A stretch of DNA of 57,880 nt from Mangrovicoccus ximenensis (lineage in GTDB: Bacteria; Pseudomonadota; Alphaproteobacteria; Rhodobacterales; Rhodobacteraceae), in NCBI RefSeq assembly GCF_003056725.1, contig NZ_QBKZ01000001.1, forward strand, positions 660,100-717,979, read 5' to 3'. The translations under genes and the position numbers were made by a program. Under the pieces are notes generated by a model. It was not told the DNA's origin. It saw only the letters and a program-made list of their open reading frames with translations, and made no database searches. This document shows positions 7,508 to 16,458 of this stretch, piece after piece (the stretch's first letter is position 1; every line of letters starts with the position of its first letter).

Positions 7508-8434
7508 CTAGCGCGCGGCCTTCTGCTCGGCCACGGTGCGTGTGACGAGGTCCTTGTAGAGGGCGCGGATGCGTTCGGTGACCGGGCGCGCACCATCCCC
7601 GATGCTGCGGCCGTCGATCTCGGCCACCGGGGTCTGCGCTCCGAAAGTGCCGGTCAGGAAAGCCTCATCGGCCGAATAGGCCTCGTAGAGCGAGAAGTTC
7701 TTCTCGAAGACCGGGATCCCCGCTTCGCGGCAGACCTTGATGACATTGGCACGGGTGACGCCGTTCATGCAGTAGTCGCCGGTCGAGGTCCAAACCTCGC
7801 CCTTGCGGACGATGAAGAAATTGCAGGCATTCGTGGTGTTCACGAAGCCATGCGGGTCGAGCATCAGTGCCTCGTCCGCGCCCGCCTCCTCGGCCTGCAG
7901 GCAGGCGATGATGCAGTTCAGCTTGGAATGGCTGTTGAATTTCGGGTCCTGGCTGTGCGGCAGGCCGCGCACCTGCGGCACCGAGGCCAGGCGCAGCCCC
8001 TTCGACAGCGCCTTGGCGGGGACCGAATGCTCGATGATCGCCACGATGGTCGGGCCCCATTTCGACAGGCCCGGATGCTGGAACGGCTTCGCCTTGCGGC
8101 CGCGGGTGATCATGAGCCGGCAATGCGCGTCGCCGGTCATGCCGTTCGCTGCCGCGGTCTCGTCGAGGATCGCGCGCAGCTCCCCGCGGGTCTTGCCGAT
8201 CTCCAGCCGCACCGCCTTGCAGCTGTCATGGAGCCGGTCCATGTGCGCGTCGAAGAAGGCCCATTCGCCGTCGTAGAGCCGCATGCCCTCCCACATGCCG
8301 TCGCCCAGCATGAATCCCGAGTCGTAGACCGAAACCACCGCCTGGTCCTTCGGCACGATCTTGCCGTCCACGTAGATCATCACGTGATCGTTGCGGTCGT
8401 CGGCTTCGGCGGTATGGGTGGTGGTGTCGGTCAT
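7508..8434 (-). CDS. Class IV PLP-dependent aminotransferase (branched-chain/D-amino-acid type)
   Basis: A 308-residue cytoplasmic fold-type IV transaminase. The active-site lysine is in FNSHSKLNCIIA, the PLP phosphate-binding loop is FGAQTPVAEIDG, and the conserved glutamate/asparagine segment is GADEALMLDPHGFVNTTNACNFF. VYDSGFMLGDGMWEGMRLYDG is the usual N-terminal substrate loop. It lies one base after the sulfotransferase-like gene, so the two are translationally coupled. In plants a sulfotransferase-like domain and a class IV aminotransferase domain occur in the same order in single proteins annotated as branched-chain aminotransferase-like. The substrate cannot be assigned. Confidence 0.88.
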   Translation of the reverse strand: MTDTTTHTAEADDRNDHVMIYVDGKIVPKDQAVVSVYDSGFMLGDGMWEGMRLYDGEWAFFDAHMDRLHDSCKAVRLEIGKTRGELRAILDETAAANGMTGDAHCRLMITRGRKAKPFQHPGLSKWGPTIVAIIEHSVPAKALSKGLRLASVPQVRGLPHSQDPKFNSHSKLNCIIACLQAEEAGADEALMLDPHGFVNTTNACNFFIVRKGEVWTSTGDYCMNGVTRANVIKVCREAGIPVFEKNFSLYEAYSADEAFLTGTFGAQTPVAEIDGRSIGDGARPVTERIRALYKDLVTRTVAEQKAAR

Positions 8435-8435
8435 T

Positions 8436-9167
8436 TCAGGCCTTCAGCGCAAAGGGTTTCAGCGCGTCGTAATGGGGCAGGGCGGCATCGCAGACCGCCT
8501 GCAGGTCATCGGGCAGCGCGGGCAGCGGCCCTTCCGCGCCGGCGAAGCCCGTCGAGCGGTGCACCGCGTCGTACCAATGCGGCGCCCAGACCCCGTCATC
8601 GGCATGGCCGCCCGCAGGCCAGCGGATCATGCCGGGATCGCGCGGGATCCGCAGCGCGTCGCAGAGCGCGTCCATCATGCCCGCGGGATTGTCGCGGATG
8701 TCATGCGAGTCGATCACCACCGGGGTCTGGCCTGCGGCGCGTACCGCCTCGAAGATCTCGGATTGCTGGCGGAAGCCGATATCGTCGAGCACCGGATTCT
8801 CGCGCTTCTTGGCATAGCTCGCCAGCACCCGCGCCGGATGGCGGATCAGGAAGAGATGCGTGACCGAGGAGAACCAGTCCCGCGACACGCCCTCGATCAT
8901 GTGATGGGTCATGTGCTTCTGGTAGAAGACCGGCCTGCCCGAGGGGTGCGGCGCGGCGCAGCGCGCGGCGACCTCGTCCGGGTCGCGCGGACCGGCGGCG
9001 ATGATCTCGGCGCCCATCGGGTGATCCAGCCCGGTCATCTCCAGATAGGCGGCATAGAAGGGCTCGTCCCAGACAGCGGCATCGCCGCGCGCGCCGAAGG
9101 CGTACATCATCGCGGTCGAGAGGTTTCTCGGTCCGGACCAGGCGGCAATGTTGATCGGGGCGGTCAT
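8436..9167 (-). CDS. Sulfotransferase-like P-loop protein
   Basis: A 243-residue protein with the PAPS-binding layout of sulfotransferases: a 5'-phosphosulfate loop near the N terminus (IAAWSGPRNLSTAMMYAF) and a 3'-phosphate site LFLIRHPARVLASYAKKREN with the conserved R-x-P and S. The first loop lacks the usual lysine (SGPRNLST), so it may bind another phosphorylated ligand instead of transferring sulfate. It is the first gene of a two-gene unit with the aminotransferase, separated by a single base. This pairing suggests a shared substrate. No signal peptide is visible. Confidence 0.78.
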   Translation of the reverse strand: MTAPINIAAWSGPRNLSTAMMYAFGARGDAAVWDEPFYAAYLEMTGLDHPMGAEIIAAGPRDPDEVAARCAAPHPSGRPVFYQKHMTHHMIEGVSRDWFSSVTHLFLIRHPARVLASYAKKRENPVLDDIGFRQQSEIFEAVRAAGQTPVVIDSHDIRDNPAGMMDALCDALRIPRDPGMIRWPAGGHADDGVWAPHWYDAVHRSTGFAGAEGPLPALPDDLQAVCDAALPHYDALKPFALKA

Positions 9168-9265
9168 GCGGGGTCTCCGTCAGCTGGATGTCCGCGCCAC
9201 CCTATGCCGCTGGATCCGGCCGGAGAAAGGCCTGCCGTCGCGTTTCCCGCGCTATGTCGCAGGCC

Positions 9266-9457
9266 TCAGGGCGGGCACAGCCGCAGGGCGATGAAAGAGA
9301 GGGCGAAGCCGCAGGGCAGCGCGGCCAGCAGCGTCCAGCGCGCGGTGCCCGCGCCGATCAGCCCCGCGCCGAGGCCGAGCGCGATCGCAAGGGCGGCAAG
9401 CGCGCCCAGCATCACGGCCAGCACCGTGCAGCGGCAAAGATGGATCAACCGGCTCAT
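9266..9457 (-). CDS. Small two-helix membrane protein, unknown
   Basis: A 63-residue frame with two hydrophobic helices: residues 10-34 (VLAVMLGALAALAIALGLGA) and 40-60 (WTLLAALPCGFALSFIALRL). I do not recognise a family. A ribosome binding site is weak. Its hydrophobic composition differs from the arginine-rich shadow frames of the neighbourhood, which is the main reason to keep it. It lies between a broken COG3904-like gene and the sulfotransferase gene. Confidence 0.4.
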   Translation of the reverse strand: MSRLIHLCRCTVLAVMLGALAALAIALGLGAGLIGAGTARWTLLAALPCGFALSFIALRLCPP

Positions 9458-9498
9458 GCTGCCAGACTGCGCGCGCCCGGGTTGAAATCGGGTAAATC

Positions 9499-9872
9499 CT
9501 AGTCGGTCAGCGCCGTCGCCAGGTTGTAGTCCTGCAATTCCGCCTCGGTGAGGATGTAGATCGCCTCGGGCGGGGTCTCGAGCGCCGGGATGCGCAGGAG
9601 CGGATCGACGCCCATCTCCTGCAGGAAGCGCATCGCTTCGGCTTCGCCCTCCTGGATGGAGGATACGCCGACGAAGAGCGGGAGATAGGCCGAGCGGTCG
9701 TAATAGGACTGGTGGACGCCGACCCGCGCGCCGCGCGAGACCGTGCGTTCGGGCCCGCCCGCCAGCATGTAGGGACAGGCCGAGAAGCAGGCCGCGCCCG
9801 CGACCATCCGGGTCCCGATCCCGCGCGCGCGCAGTTCGCGTCCGATTGCCAGCGCCTCGGCGACCAGCCCGC
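9499..9872 (-). pseudogene. COG3904-like periplasmic protein, C-terminal fragment
   Basis: The frame reads GLVAEALAIGRELRARGI and then AACFSACPYMLAGGPER and ARVGVHQSYY, the ClpP-like serine-containing motifs (FSAC and VGVHQ) of COG3904 proteins, which are secreted ClpP-fold proteins of unknown function. The signal peptide and first strands are gone; the frame begins abruptly where the D-2-hydroxyacid dehydrogenase ends, in a different reading frame. About 124 residues remain, ending with TAG. Confidence 0.6.
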
Positions 9873-10574
9873 GCCGCGTGCCACGTTGATCAGGTGCCCT
9901 TCCGGGCCGAGCGCGTCGAGAACCGCCGCATCGACCAGGTGCCGGCTCTCGGCGGTGGCAGGCGCGATCACGATCAGCCAGTCGGCCTCGCGGGCCATTT
10001 CGCGCAGGTCGCCGTAATAGCGATAGGGCACGCCCTCCTGTTCGCGGCGGCCGTGATAGGCGATCTCCATCTTGAAGACCTCGAGCCGCCGGGCGATCTC
10101 CTTGCCGATCCGGCCGAGCCCGAGGATGCCCGCGCGCTTGCCGGTCAGCTCGCCGGTGAAGGGATAGCGCCCCTCGGCCCAGCGGCCCTCGCGCACGAAG
10201 CGGTCCGAGGCGATCACCTCGCGCGCCAGCGCCAGCATCAGCGCCAGCGTCAGCTCGGCCACGCAGTCGTTCAGCACGTCGGGCGTATTGGTGACCTGCA
10301 CGCCCTGCGCGGCCGCGGCCGCCACGTCGATGCCGTCATAGCCGACCCCGAAGGAGGAGATCAGCTCCAGCTTCGGCAGGGCGCGGATCAGCCCGGCATC
10401 GGGTCCGTCATGGCCGGTCGTCGAGATGTAGCGCAGCCCGTCCGAGAGGCTTGCGACCAGCGCCCGCGGATCGGCGGCCTCCCAATAGCGGTGCAGCCGG
10501 AAATCGCGCTCCAGCTCGGCGGGAATGTCGGGATGGGCCGGCGGGCCCATCAGCAGGATGTCGGGTTTCGTCAT
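9873..10574 (-). pseudogene. D-2-hydroxyacid dehydrogenase, truncated after the NAD domain
   Basis: About 234 residues of an NAD(P)-dependent D-2-hydroxyacid dehydrogenase (glyoxylate/hydroxypyruvate reductase type). Present: SSFGVGYDGIDV, the catalytic-domain start; GILGLGRIGKEIARRLEVF, the Rossmann GxGxxG; and the beginning of the catalytic Arg motif, LINVARG. The sequence then breaks into COG3904-like coding, removing the catalytic Glu and His and the C-terminal return. ATG overlaps the tctA stop (ATGA), so it belonged to the tricarboxylate transporter operon and may have reduced the imported 2-oxo acid. As it stands it should be inactive. Confidence 0.8.
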
Positions 10575-12067
10575 GTCACCTCCCCGTTGCGGGTCTTGCC
10601 GCGGACGAGCCGCAGGATCAGCGGCAGCATCCAGACCGCGATGGCGGCGATGCCGAGCCCCGCGGCGATGGGCCGTTCGAAGAAGGCGAGGAAGCTGCCG
10701 TCCGCCTTGATCATCGAGTTCACGAAATTGTCCTCCAGCATCGGTCCCAGCACGAGGCCGAGGATCGCGGGGGCCAGCGGGATGTTGTTTTCCTCCATCA
10801 CGAAGCCGATCACCCCGAAGGCCAGCATGATCAGCACGCCCGCGACCGAGTTGTTGATGGCGAAGGCGCCGGTGATGCAGAACACCAGGATGATCGGCAT
10901 CAGCACCCGCTGCGGCACCGACAGCAGCGTTCCCGCCGCGCGGATCGCCAGCCAGCCTAGGGGCAGCATCATCAGGCTGGCGATCATGAAGACGATGAAG
11001 ACCGCGTAGATCATCTGCGGGTTCATCAGGAAGATCGTCGGGCCGGGATTGAGGCCCTTCACGTAGAGCACGCCGATCACGATGGCGGTGATCGAGTCGC
11101 CCGGGATGCCGAAGACCAGCGCCGGGATCCAGGCGCCCGAGACGGCGCCGTTGTTCGACGCGCCGGCCTCGACCAGACCCTCGACATGGCCGGTGCCGTA
11201 TTTTTCGGGGGTCTTCGAGAATTTCTTCGACACGGCATAGCTGATCCAGGCCGCGATGTCGGCGCCCGCACCGGGCAGCGCGCCGATCGCGGTGCCGAGG
11301 AGCGAGCCGCGGACTGCCTGCGCGGGATAGCGCTTCAGGTTGCCGAACTGCACGCGCAGGATGCTGCCCTTGACGCCGGGCGTGCGCGGGGTGCCGCTTG
11401 GCCGGACGTAGTAGCGCAGCACTTCCGAGAGCGCGAAGAGCCCGATCATCGCCGGCACCAGCTGGATGCCCGCGAGCAGCTCGACCGACCCGAAGGCGAA
11501 GCGCGCTTCGCCCGCCGGGTTGTTCTGCCCGACCAGCGCCGCGGCCAGTCCGATGAAGAGCGAGACGAGGCCGAGGACCGGCGGGCCGGGCGAGACGAAG
11601 ACCGCGCAGCTGAGCCCGAGCAGCACCAGCCAGAAATATTCGAAGGACGAGAATTTGAGCGCGATCTCGGCGAGCTGCGGCGCGGCGAGGCTGAGCACGA
11701 CCGTGCCGACGATGCCGCCGATCACCGAGAAGAAGAGGCACGCGCCGAGCGCTTCGGCGCCGCGCCCGGACTTTGTCATCCGGAAGGCATCCTCGACATA
11801 GGCGGCGGAGGCCGGCGTGCCGGGCATGCGCAGGAGCCCGCCGGCGATGTCGCCCGCGAAGATCGCCATGCCGGTGGCGGTGACGATGGCGGCGATGGCC
11901 GGAAGCGGGTCCATGAAGAAGGTCAGCGGCACGAGAAGCGCCGTCGCCATGGTCGCGGTCAGCCCGGGAATGGCGCCGACGAACATGCCGAAGGCCGCCG
12001 AGAGGAAGATGACCAGCAGCACCTGCGGCTGCAGGACCAGCATCAGGGCGTCGAAATAGAGGGACAT
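10571..12067 (-). CDS. TctA-family large permease subunit (tripartite tricarboxylate transporter)
   Basis: A 498-residue inner-membrane protein with about 11-12 helices. Conserved signatures: FVGAIPGLTATMATALLVP near the N terminus, LLGTAIGALPGAGADIAAW in the middle, and SNNGAVSGAWIPALVFGIPG. TTT systems import citrate and other carboxylates with a periplasmic TctC binding protein and the small TctB subunit. The tctB gene 10 bases upstream is reduced to its C-terminal part, and no tctC is in view. The downstream gene is a 2-hydroxyacid dehydrogenase. The permease itself is complete, but the system probably does not work without TctB. Confidence 0.92.
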   Translation of the reverse strand: MSLYFDALMLVLQPQVLLVIFLSAAFGMFVGAIPGLTATMATALLVPLTFFMDPLPAIAAIVTATGMAIFAGDIAGGLLRMPGTPASAAYVEDAFRMTKSGRGAEALGACLFFSVIGGIVGTVVLSLAAPQLAEIALKFSSFEYFWLVLLGLSCAVFVSPGPPVLGLVSLFIGLAAALVGQNNPAGEARFAFGSVELLAGIQLVPAMIGLFALSEVLRYYVRPSGTPRTPGVKGSILRVQFGNLKRYPAQAVRGSLLGTAIGALPGAGADIAAWISYAVSKKFSKTPEKYGTGHVEGLVEAGASNNGAVSGAWIPALVFGIPGDSITAIVIGVLYVKGLNPGPTIFLMNPQMIYAVFIVFMIASLMMLPLGWLAIRAAGTLLSVPQRVLMPIILVFCITGAFAINNSVAGVLIMLAFGVIGFVMEENNIPLAPAILGLVLGPMLEDNFVNSMIKADGSFLAFFERPIAAGLGIAAIAVWMLPLILRLVRGKTRNGEVT

Positions 12068-12077
12068 GGGCGCGCTC

Positions 12078-12330
12078 CTACCAGAGGAAACTCAGCAGGC
12101 CGCTGCGCGGCAGCGGCACCAGCAGCAGCCGTCCGAAGATCTGCTGCACGGCAATGGCGGCGATCGCCGCGAGCGGCAGCGCGGCGAGGACCGGGGTCCG
12201 GTGCAGCAGCATCAGCCCCAGCATGGCGGCGAAGACCAGCGGCACGAAGCCGGTGAGGCCGGACAGCAGGCAATAGCCGAAGCCGCAGGCCAGAACGGCC
12301 GCGGCCCCGGCCAGCAACAGCACGGCTCCG
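12078..12330 (-). pseudogene. TctB small permease subunit, C-terminal fragment
   Basis: About 83 residues with three hydrophobic stretches (LLLAGAAAVLACGFGYCLL, FVPLVFAAMLGLMLLHR and ALPLAAIAAIAVQQIFG) ending FGRLLLVPLPRSGLLSFLW, the usual end of TctB proteins just before tctA. The first helix and about half of the protein (normally around 150 residues) are missing; the frame continues in phase into a glycoside hydrolase. Spacing of 10 bases to tctA fits the intact operon order tctB-tctA. Confidence 0.68.
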
Positions 12331-13985
12331 GACCGCTCGAGGCTCAGCCAGCCCGCCTCGCGCCGCAGCACCGCCCGCCCGGCCGGAGTCTCGAGCGGTC
12401 CCAGCACGCAGTCCGGACCGTTCGCCAGCACCCAGCCGGCCCAGGGCGAGATCCCGCAGGCCTCCTCCACCCCGATCAGCGGCAGGAGCGCCGCCCAGGT
12501 GTAGAACGGATCGGCATCGCCCTGGTCGAGCGCTTCTCCGGTTTCGGCATTGAAATTCTCGCCCGCCACCCGGTCCTGCCAGTTCCGCTCGAAGAGATCG
12601 CGGCTCCGCGCCGCCAGCCGGGACGCCGCCGCGTCTTCGCCCGCGCGCTTCAGCCCAAGCCAGACGAGGTAGGTCACGTTCGGCCAGATCCGCCCGCGCC
12701 AATAGACGTTCTCGGCATAGGCAGGCTGGCACGCGGGGGAAGCCGGCAGCGGGAAAGGCGTGCCGAACATCTCCGGGTCCCCGAGATGCGCCAGCAGATG
12801 CGCGGTCTGCGCCGCATCCGCCGCACCGCACAGGAGCGGGTAGAAGGCCGTCGGCGCCAGCGCCTCCACGAAGCCGCCCGAGCGCTGGCGGTTGGCGAAG
12901 ATCTTCCGCTCCGGATCCCAGAGCCTGTCCCGGATCAGGGCGCGATGGGTCTCTGCCAGCGCCGCCATCTCCGCGGCCGTCTCCGCCTCGCCCAGCTCGG
13001 CGGCAATCAGCGCCAGCATCTCGGCATCGAGCGCCACGGCGCAGTTCAGCCCCAGATCCCAGGTCGAAAGGCAGCCGGTCGCCGGGTCGAGCACCGCCTC
13101 GTCATGGGTCGCGGAATTGTCCATGCCGGTCTCGTTGCGGGCGGCGAAATGGGTGCCCTTGTAGAGCGCGGTGCCGACATCGGACGTGCCGCAGGAGACC
13201 AGTCCGCTGCCTTCCGGATCACGCGCGGCGCGCCACCAGCGCTGATGGCGCAGCAGTGTGGCGAAATGTGCCGCAAGCCCGGCCCGGTCGCCCGAGCGAA
13301 GATAGATCATCCAGGCGATCAGCGCCCCCAGCGGCGGCTGGCTGCGATCGGTCCAGGCGTCATGCGAGGAGACCAGCGCGGCAAGATTGCCCTGCGGCGT
13401 CGCCGTGCCGAGCGCGATCGCCAGGTTCTCGCGCGCCAGCACCGGGTCGAGCGGCGCGGCGAGCAGCGCCGCATAGGCCTGGTCATTGGCGAAAACGGCG
13501 TAATCGCCGAGGTTCCAGACCCGCGACACCGCCGTGTAGCGGCGGCGGTTGGTCCCGTCCCAGACGGTGTTCCAGCCGAGGATGTCACGGATCGCGCCGA
13601 GCCCGCCATCGTCTGCGGCAAGGGAAGGTAGAGGCGCCGGGTCGAGCCCGGCGCGGGCCTGTTCCAGCGCCGGGCCGGGCGCATCGGCCACGGCGGCGCA
13701 CCAGCGTCCCTCCGGCATCATGTCGAGATTGAAGCGCAGCCCCAGCACCGGCGCCGTTTCGGCACGGGTGGCGAGGCTGAAATAGCCGTTCTCCTCGAAA
13801 TCGGCGGCGAGCGCATCGAGGCTGTCATGGCCGGTGACCTGGATCGCCGGGTCAGAGGTCGCCAGCGCCGCCCAGCGGCTGCCGCAGCGGATCATCACAG
13901 CCCCTGCGGCGGGATCGTAGCGCAGCTCGTCCGCCGCCTCCGCCGAGACCGCCAGCGTCACCCAGAACCGCGCGCCCCATTCGCC
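12331..13985 (-). pseudogene. GH63/trehalase-like glycoside hydrolase, both ends missing
   Basis: About 550 residues of an (alpha/alpha)6-barrel glycosidase of the GH63 / MGH1-like group. Recognisable pieces: GWNTVWDGTNRRRYTAVSRV, SSHDAWTDRSQPPLGALIAW, NETGMDNSATHDEAV (the conserved substrate-site loop) and YWRGRIWPNVTYLVWLGLKR. Family members hydrolyse alpha-glucosides or glucosylglycerate-type solutes. The first residues are replaced by the end of an imuB gene on the opposite strand, and the C-terminal sandwich runs in frame into tctB. The barrel core looks complete, so residual folding is conceivable, but there is no native start. Confidence 0.7.
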
Positions 13986-13987
13986 GG

Positions 13988-14188
13988 GCACGAGCCGTCT
14001 GGCTGCCCGCCGATGCCCGCGGCCCCGAGCGGATCGCGCCGGAATGGTGGCTCGACGATCCGGCCTGGCGCAGCGGCACGCGCGACTACTGGGAAGTGAC
14101 CACCGCGGACGGCGTGCGGCTGTGGCTGTTCTTCGCCCATGGCGGCGCGCTCTCGCCCGGCTGGTTCTGCCAGGGCAGCTTCGACTGA
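13988..14188 (+). pseudogene. imuB: imuB (Y-family DNA polymerase-like), C-terminal fragment
   Basis: A plus-strand frame reads LPADARGPERIAPEWWLDD, then GTRDYWEVTTADG and LWLFFAHGG, ending GWFCQGSFD and TGA. This is the typical C terminus of ImuB, the catalytically dead Y-family polymerase of the imuA-imuB-dnaE2 mutasome. Only about 65 of roughly 500 residues remain, and neither imuA nor dnaE2 is beside it. It meets the start of the GH63 fragment head-on around 13,990. Confidence 0.65.
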
Positions 14189-14612
14189 CGCGCCGCGGGC
14201 CCCGCCGGTTCCATCGCAAATCCGGCAAATTCTCCGCTTGCAAAATCGACATTCACAAATGAAAATGGACACACCATGGCGGGATTTGTCCCGCCGGGCC
14301 GGTTTGCCTCGATGTGCGTGCGGTGGGGGCTGCAAGACATCACATCGGGGCAGACCGCCGAAATTCCCGTGCATCATTTCCGGGGAACACGCCGCCGTCG
14401 CGGCCGTGCCGCAGGATCGCCGGAAAAAGCGTCCGGCACCGGCTGCTTTGGGGGCACACTTTCCGGCACCGGACGGGGCGGAGCGCCGCCCTCACCCTCC
14501 TTCGCACGCGACTGCGGCGGTTTCGGGGAGCCAAGACGGCAGGAATGCGGCATCCCGGCCCGCCGCCAAACCCCCGCTTGATTTGCCGCCACGGCGCGCC
14601 CAAGATGACAGG
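14189..14612. other. Stretch without a recognisable gene
   Basis: No conserved protein is seen on either strand. A patch near 14210-14270 is richer in A and T than the surroundings and could hold a promoter for the DUF2794 gene, but I cannot define -35 and -10 boxes. Open frames here (for example one starting at the ATG of 14276) have shadow-like composition. Confidence 0.45.
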
Positions 14613-14957
14613 ATGACACTGCAACCTCCCCCGTTCCCGGTCTCCGGAGCAGCCCCCGATGCGGTGGCCTTCCAGCGGGACGAACTCTCGGTCATCCTCA
14701 CCCTCTACGGCCGCATGGTCGCGGCCGGGGAATGGCGCGACTACGGCATCAGCACGCTGCGCGACCGCGCGGTCTTCTCGGTGTTCCGCCGCACCGCGGA
14801 GCACCCGCTCTACCGCATCGAAAAGCAGCCGAAGCTGCGCAACCGCCAAGGCATGTACTCGGTCACCGCGATGGACGGGCAGGTGCTGAAGCGCGGGCAT
14901 GACCTGCGCCAGGTGCTGCGCGTGCTGGAGCGCAAGCTGATCCGCCCGGTCGACTGA
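14613..14957 (+). CDS. DUF2794 family protein
   Basis: A 114-residue cytoplasmic protein of the DUF2794 family, common and nearly always single-copy in alphaproteobacteria; the function is unknown. Diagnostic stretches are FQRDELSVILTLYGRMVAAG, EWRDYGISTLRDRAVFSVFR and a C-terminal LRQVLRVLERKLIRPVD. The start at MTLQPPPF is the second of two close ATGs (an ATG 9 bases earlier is in frame). It converges with the NlpC/P60 gene across a 10-base gap containing the small stem CTGAG/CTCAG. Confidence 0.85.
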   Translation: MTLQPPPFPVSGAAPDAVAFQRDELSVILTLYGRMVAAGEWRDYGISTLRDRAVFSVFRRTAEHPLYRIEKQPKLRNRQGMYSVTAMDGQVLKRGHDLRQVLRVLERKLIRPVD

Positions 14958-14967
14958 GGGCTCCGCC

Positions 14968-15750
14968 TCAGCCCTGCTTGAACAGGTTGATCCGGCGCCG
15001 CCCGGTCACCTCGCCGCCGCCCTGCGCCTTGATCCGCTCGAGCGCCCTGCCCAGCGGCTCCATCACCACGGCCATGTGATGGGCATTGGCATGCAGCAGG
15101 CGGTCGGGCCCGGCCACCCAGCCGACATGTCCCTTCCAGAACAGCGCATCGCCGCGCCGCAGCTCCGCCTCCGCGGACAGCTCGTCTCCGAGCTGGGTGC
15201 GCTGGTCGCCGCTGTCGCCCGGGCAATGCAGCCCGCAGGCATGCGCGGACACCTGGACGAGCCCCGAACAGTCGATCCCGAGGCGGCTGTTGCCGCCCCA
15301 GAGATAGGGCGTGCCGATGAACATCTCGGCCACCGCCACCGGGTCGGGAAAGCGGCGGTTGGCCAGGCGGCAATGCACCGCCGGAACGAAGCCGCCGCCG
15401 ACCAGCTCGAGGAAGCCCTTGACCGGATCCGCCTCGGTCGAGAGGCGCGATCCGAAGGACAGGCTCATCAGCTCCGGCGACTTGATGTCGGGTGCGGAAT
15501 AGACATGGGTCGCCAGCGCCGAGACCCGGTAGCTGAGCGGATGCGGCTCGCCCAGATCGGCGCGGGCCATGATGCCGCGATAGCCGTCGCGCACCGCCTC
15601 GATGCCGACATGCTCGCCCTTGTCGCGCAGCACCTTGACCGGCTCGCCGTAAAGCAGCTGGCGCAGCCGCGCGCCGCCGGGCTTGCTGCGGATATCCGCG
15701 ACCGGCACGGCGACCTGCAGCAGCTCCGGCAGCTTCTTGTCAAACAGCAT
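14968..15750 (-). CDS. NlpC/P60-type cell wall peptidase with SH3-like region
   Basis: A 260-residue protein. The C-terminal NlpC/P60 domain has the catalytic cysteine in GIDCSGLVQ, the histidine in FWKGHVGWV and a third polar residue in LLHANAHHMAVV. The N-terminal half (ADIRSKPGGARLRQLLYGEPVKVL) resembles the bacterial SH3 region of endopeptidases that cut gamma-D-Glu-diamino acid bonds in peptidoglycan. I chose the start at MLFDKKLPEL; sequence upstream is arginine-rich and not protein-like. No signal peptide is present, so it may process recycled muropeptides in the cytoplasm. In relatives it often follows a leucyl aminopeptidase gene, which is not seen here. Confidence 0.83.
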   Translation of the reverse strand: MLFDKKLPELLQVAVPVADIRSKPGGARLRQLLYGEPVKVLRDKGEHVGIEAVRDGYRGIMARADLGEPHPLSYRVSALATHVYSAPDIKSPELMSLSFGSRLSTEADPVKGFLELVGGGFVPAVHCRLANRRFPDPVAVAEMFIGTPYLWGGNSRLGIDCSGLVQVSAHACGLHCPGDSGDQRTQLGDELSAEAELRRGDALFWKGHVGWVAGPDRLLHANAHHMAVVMEPLGRALERIKAQGGGEVTGRRRINLFKQG

Positions 15751-16196
15751 CTTTTCCGTCCAATCCAAGCACCTGCGGCAAGGCCGCGAAGAGCGCCCGC
15801 GCCCCCTGCCCGGCGCCGCCCAGCGGCCGGGCCGAGCGGCCCCGGACCGGCTCCGTCTCCATGGCGTCACGCATCGCCCCCGGCGCGGGATCGTTGGCCC
15901 GGCCGCGGACAGTGATTGCGCCCGGCGGCATCCGGGACCGGACCGGCTCCTGCCGCAGCGGCCGACATCGGTCTCTTCCTTGGACGCACGATCCGCTCCC
16001 TGCCCTGCGTGGCGCCAAGCTTCGGGCCGCCGCGGCACGCGACCCCCGGAAATCCCTGCCCGAAAGGCATAAGCGCGCGCTTATAAGCCCATGCTTAAGC
16101 CGCAAGCCAATGGGAAACCGCCGCCCGCCCCGGCAGATGTCGCCCAGCCGGCAGCGATCCCTGCTGCGGCGCAAACCGTCCAAACAGGAGCTACAC
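15751..16196. other. Stretch without a clear gene
   Basis: Between the NlpC/P60 gene and the PepSY-like gene. A minus-strand frame ending ALPQVLGLDGKDAV overlaps the peptidase start and could be the tail of an unidentified upstream gene, but I cannot name it. The sequence AAGCGCGCGCTTATAAGC near 16069 is locally palindromic (AAGCGCGCGCTT). Confidence 0.4.
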
Positions 16197-16451
16197 ATGA
16201 AATTCGCCGCAGCCGCCCTCCTCGCCTCCCTTGCCGCCGGCGCCGCCCTTGCCGAGGACCTGACACCCGCCTCGATGCTCGGCCATACCGAGGACGAGGT
16301 GAAGGCCACGCTCGTCTCGATGGGCTACGAGGTCCGCAAGATCGAGGAAGAGGACGGCAAGATCGAAGCCTATTTCGTCAAGGACAAGACGATGGGCGAA
16401 GTCTATGTCGATCCCGCCTCGGGCATCGTCTCCAAGCTCAGCATGAAGTGA
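16197..16451 (+). CDS. Small periplasmic PepSY-like protein
   Basis: An 84-residue protein with a Sec signal peptide (MKFAAAALLASLAAGAALA, cleavage after A-L-A) and one PepSY-like fold, seen from EVKATLVSMGYEVRKIEEED, then YFVKDKTMGEVYVDPASGIV. These domains are inhibitory or protein-protein modules; genes of this type frequently precede a cytochrome b561 gene in Rhodobacterales, as here 7 bases later. AGGAG lies 6 bases before the ATG. The next gene is truncated, so the partner is lost. Confidence 0.85.
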   Translation: MKFAAAALLASLAAGAALAEDLTPASMLGHTEDEVKATLVSMGYEVRKIEEEDGKIEAYFVKDKTMGEVYVDPASGIVSKLSMK

Positions 16452-16458
16452 GCCGGCC

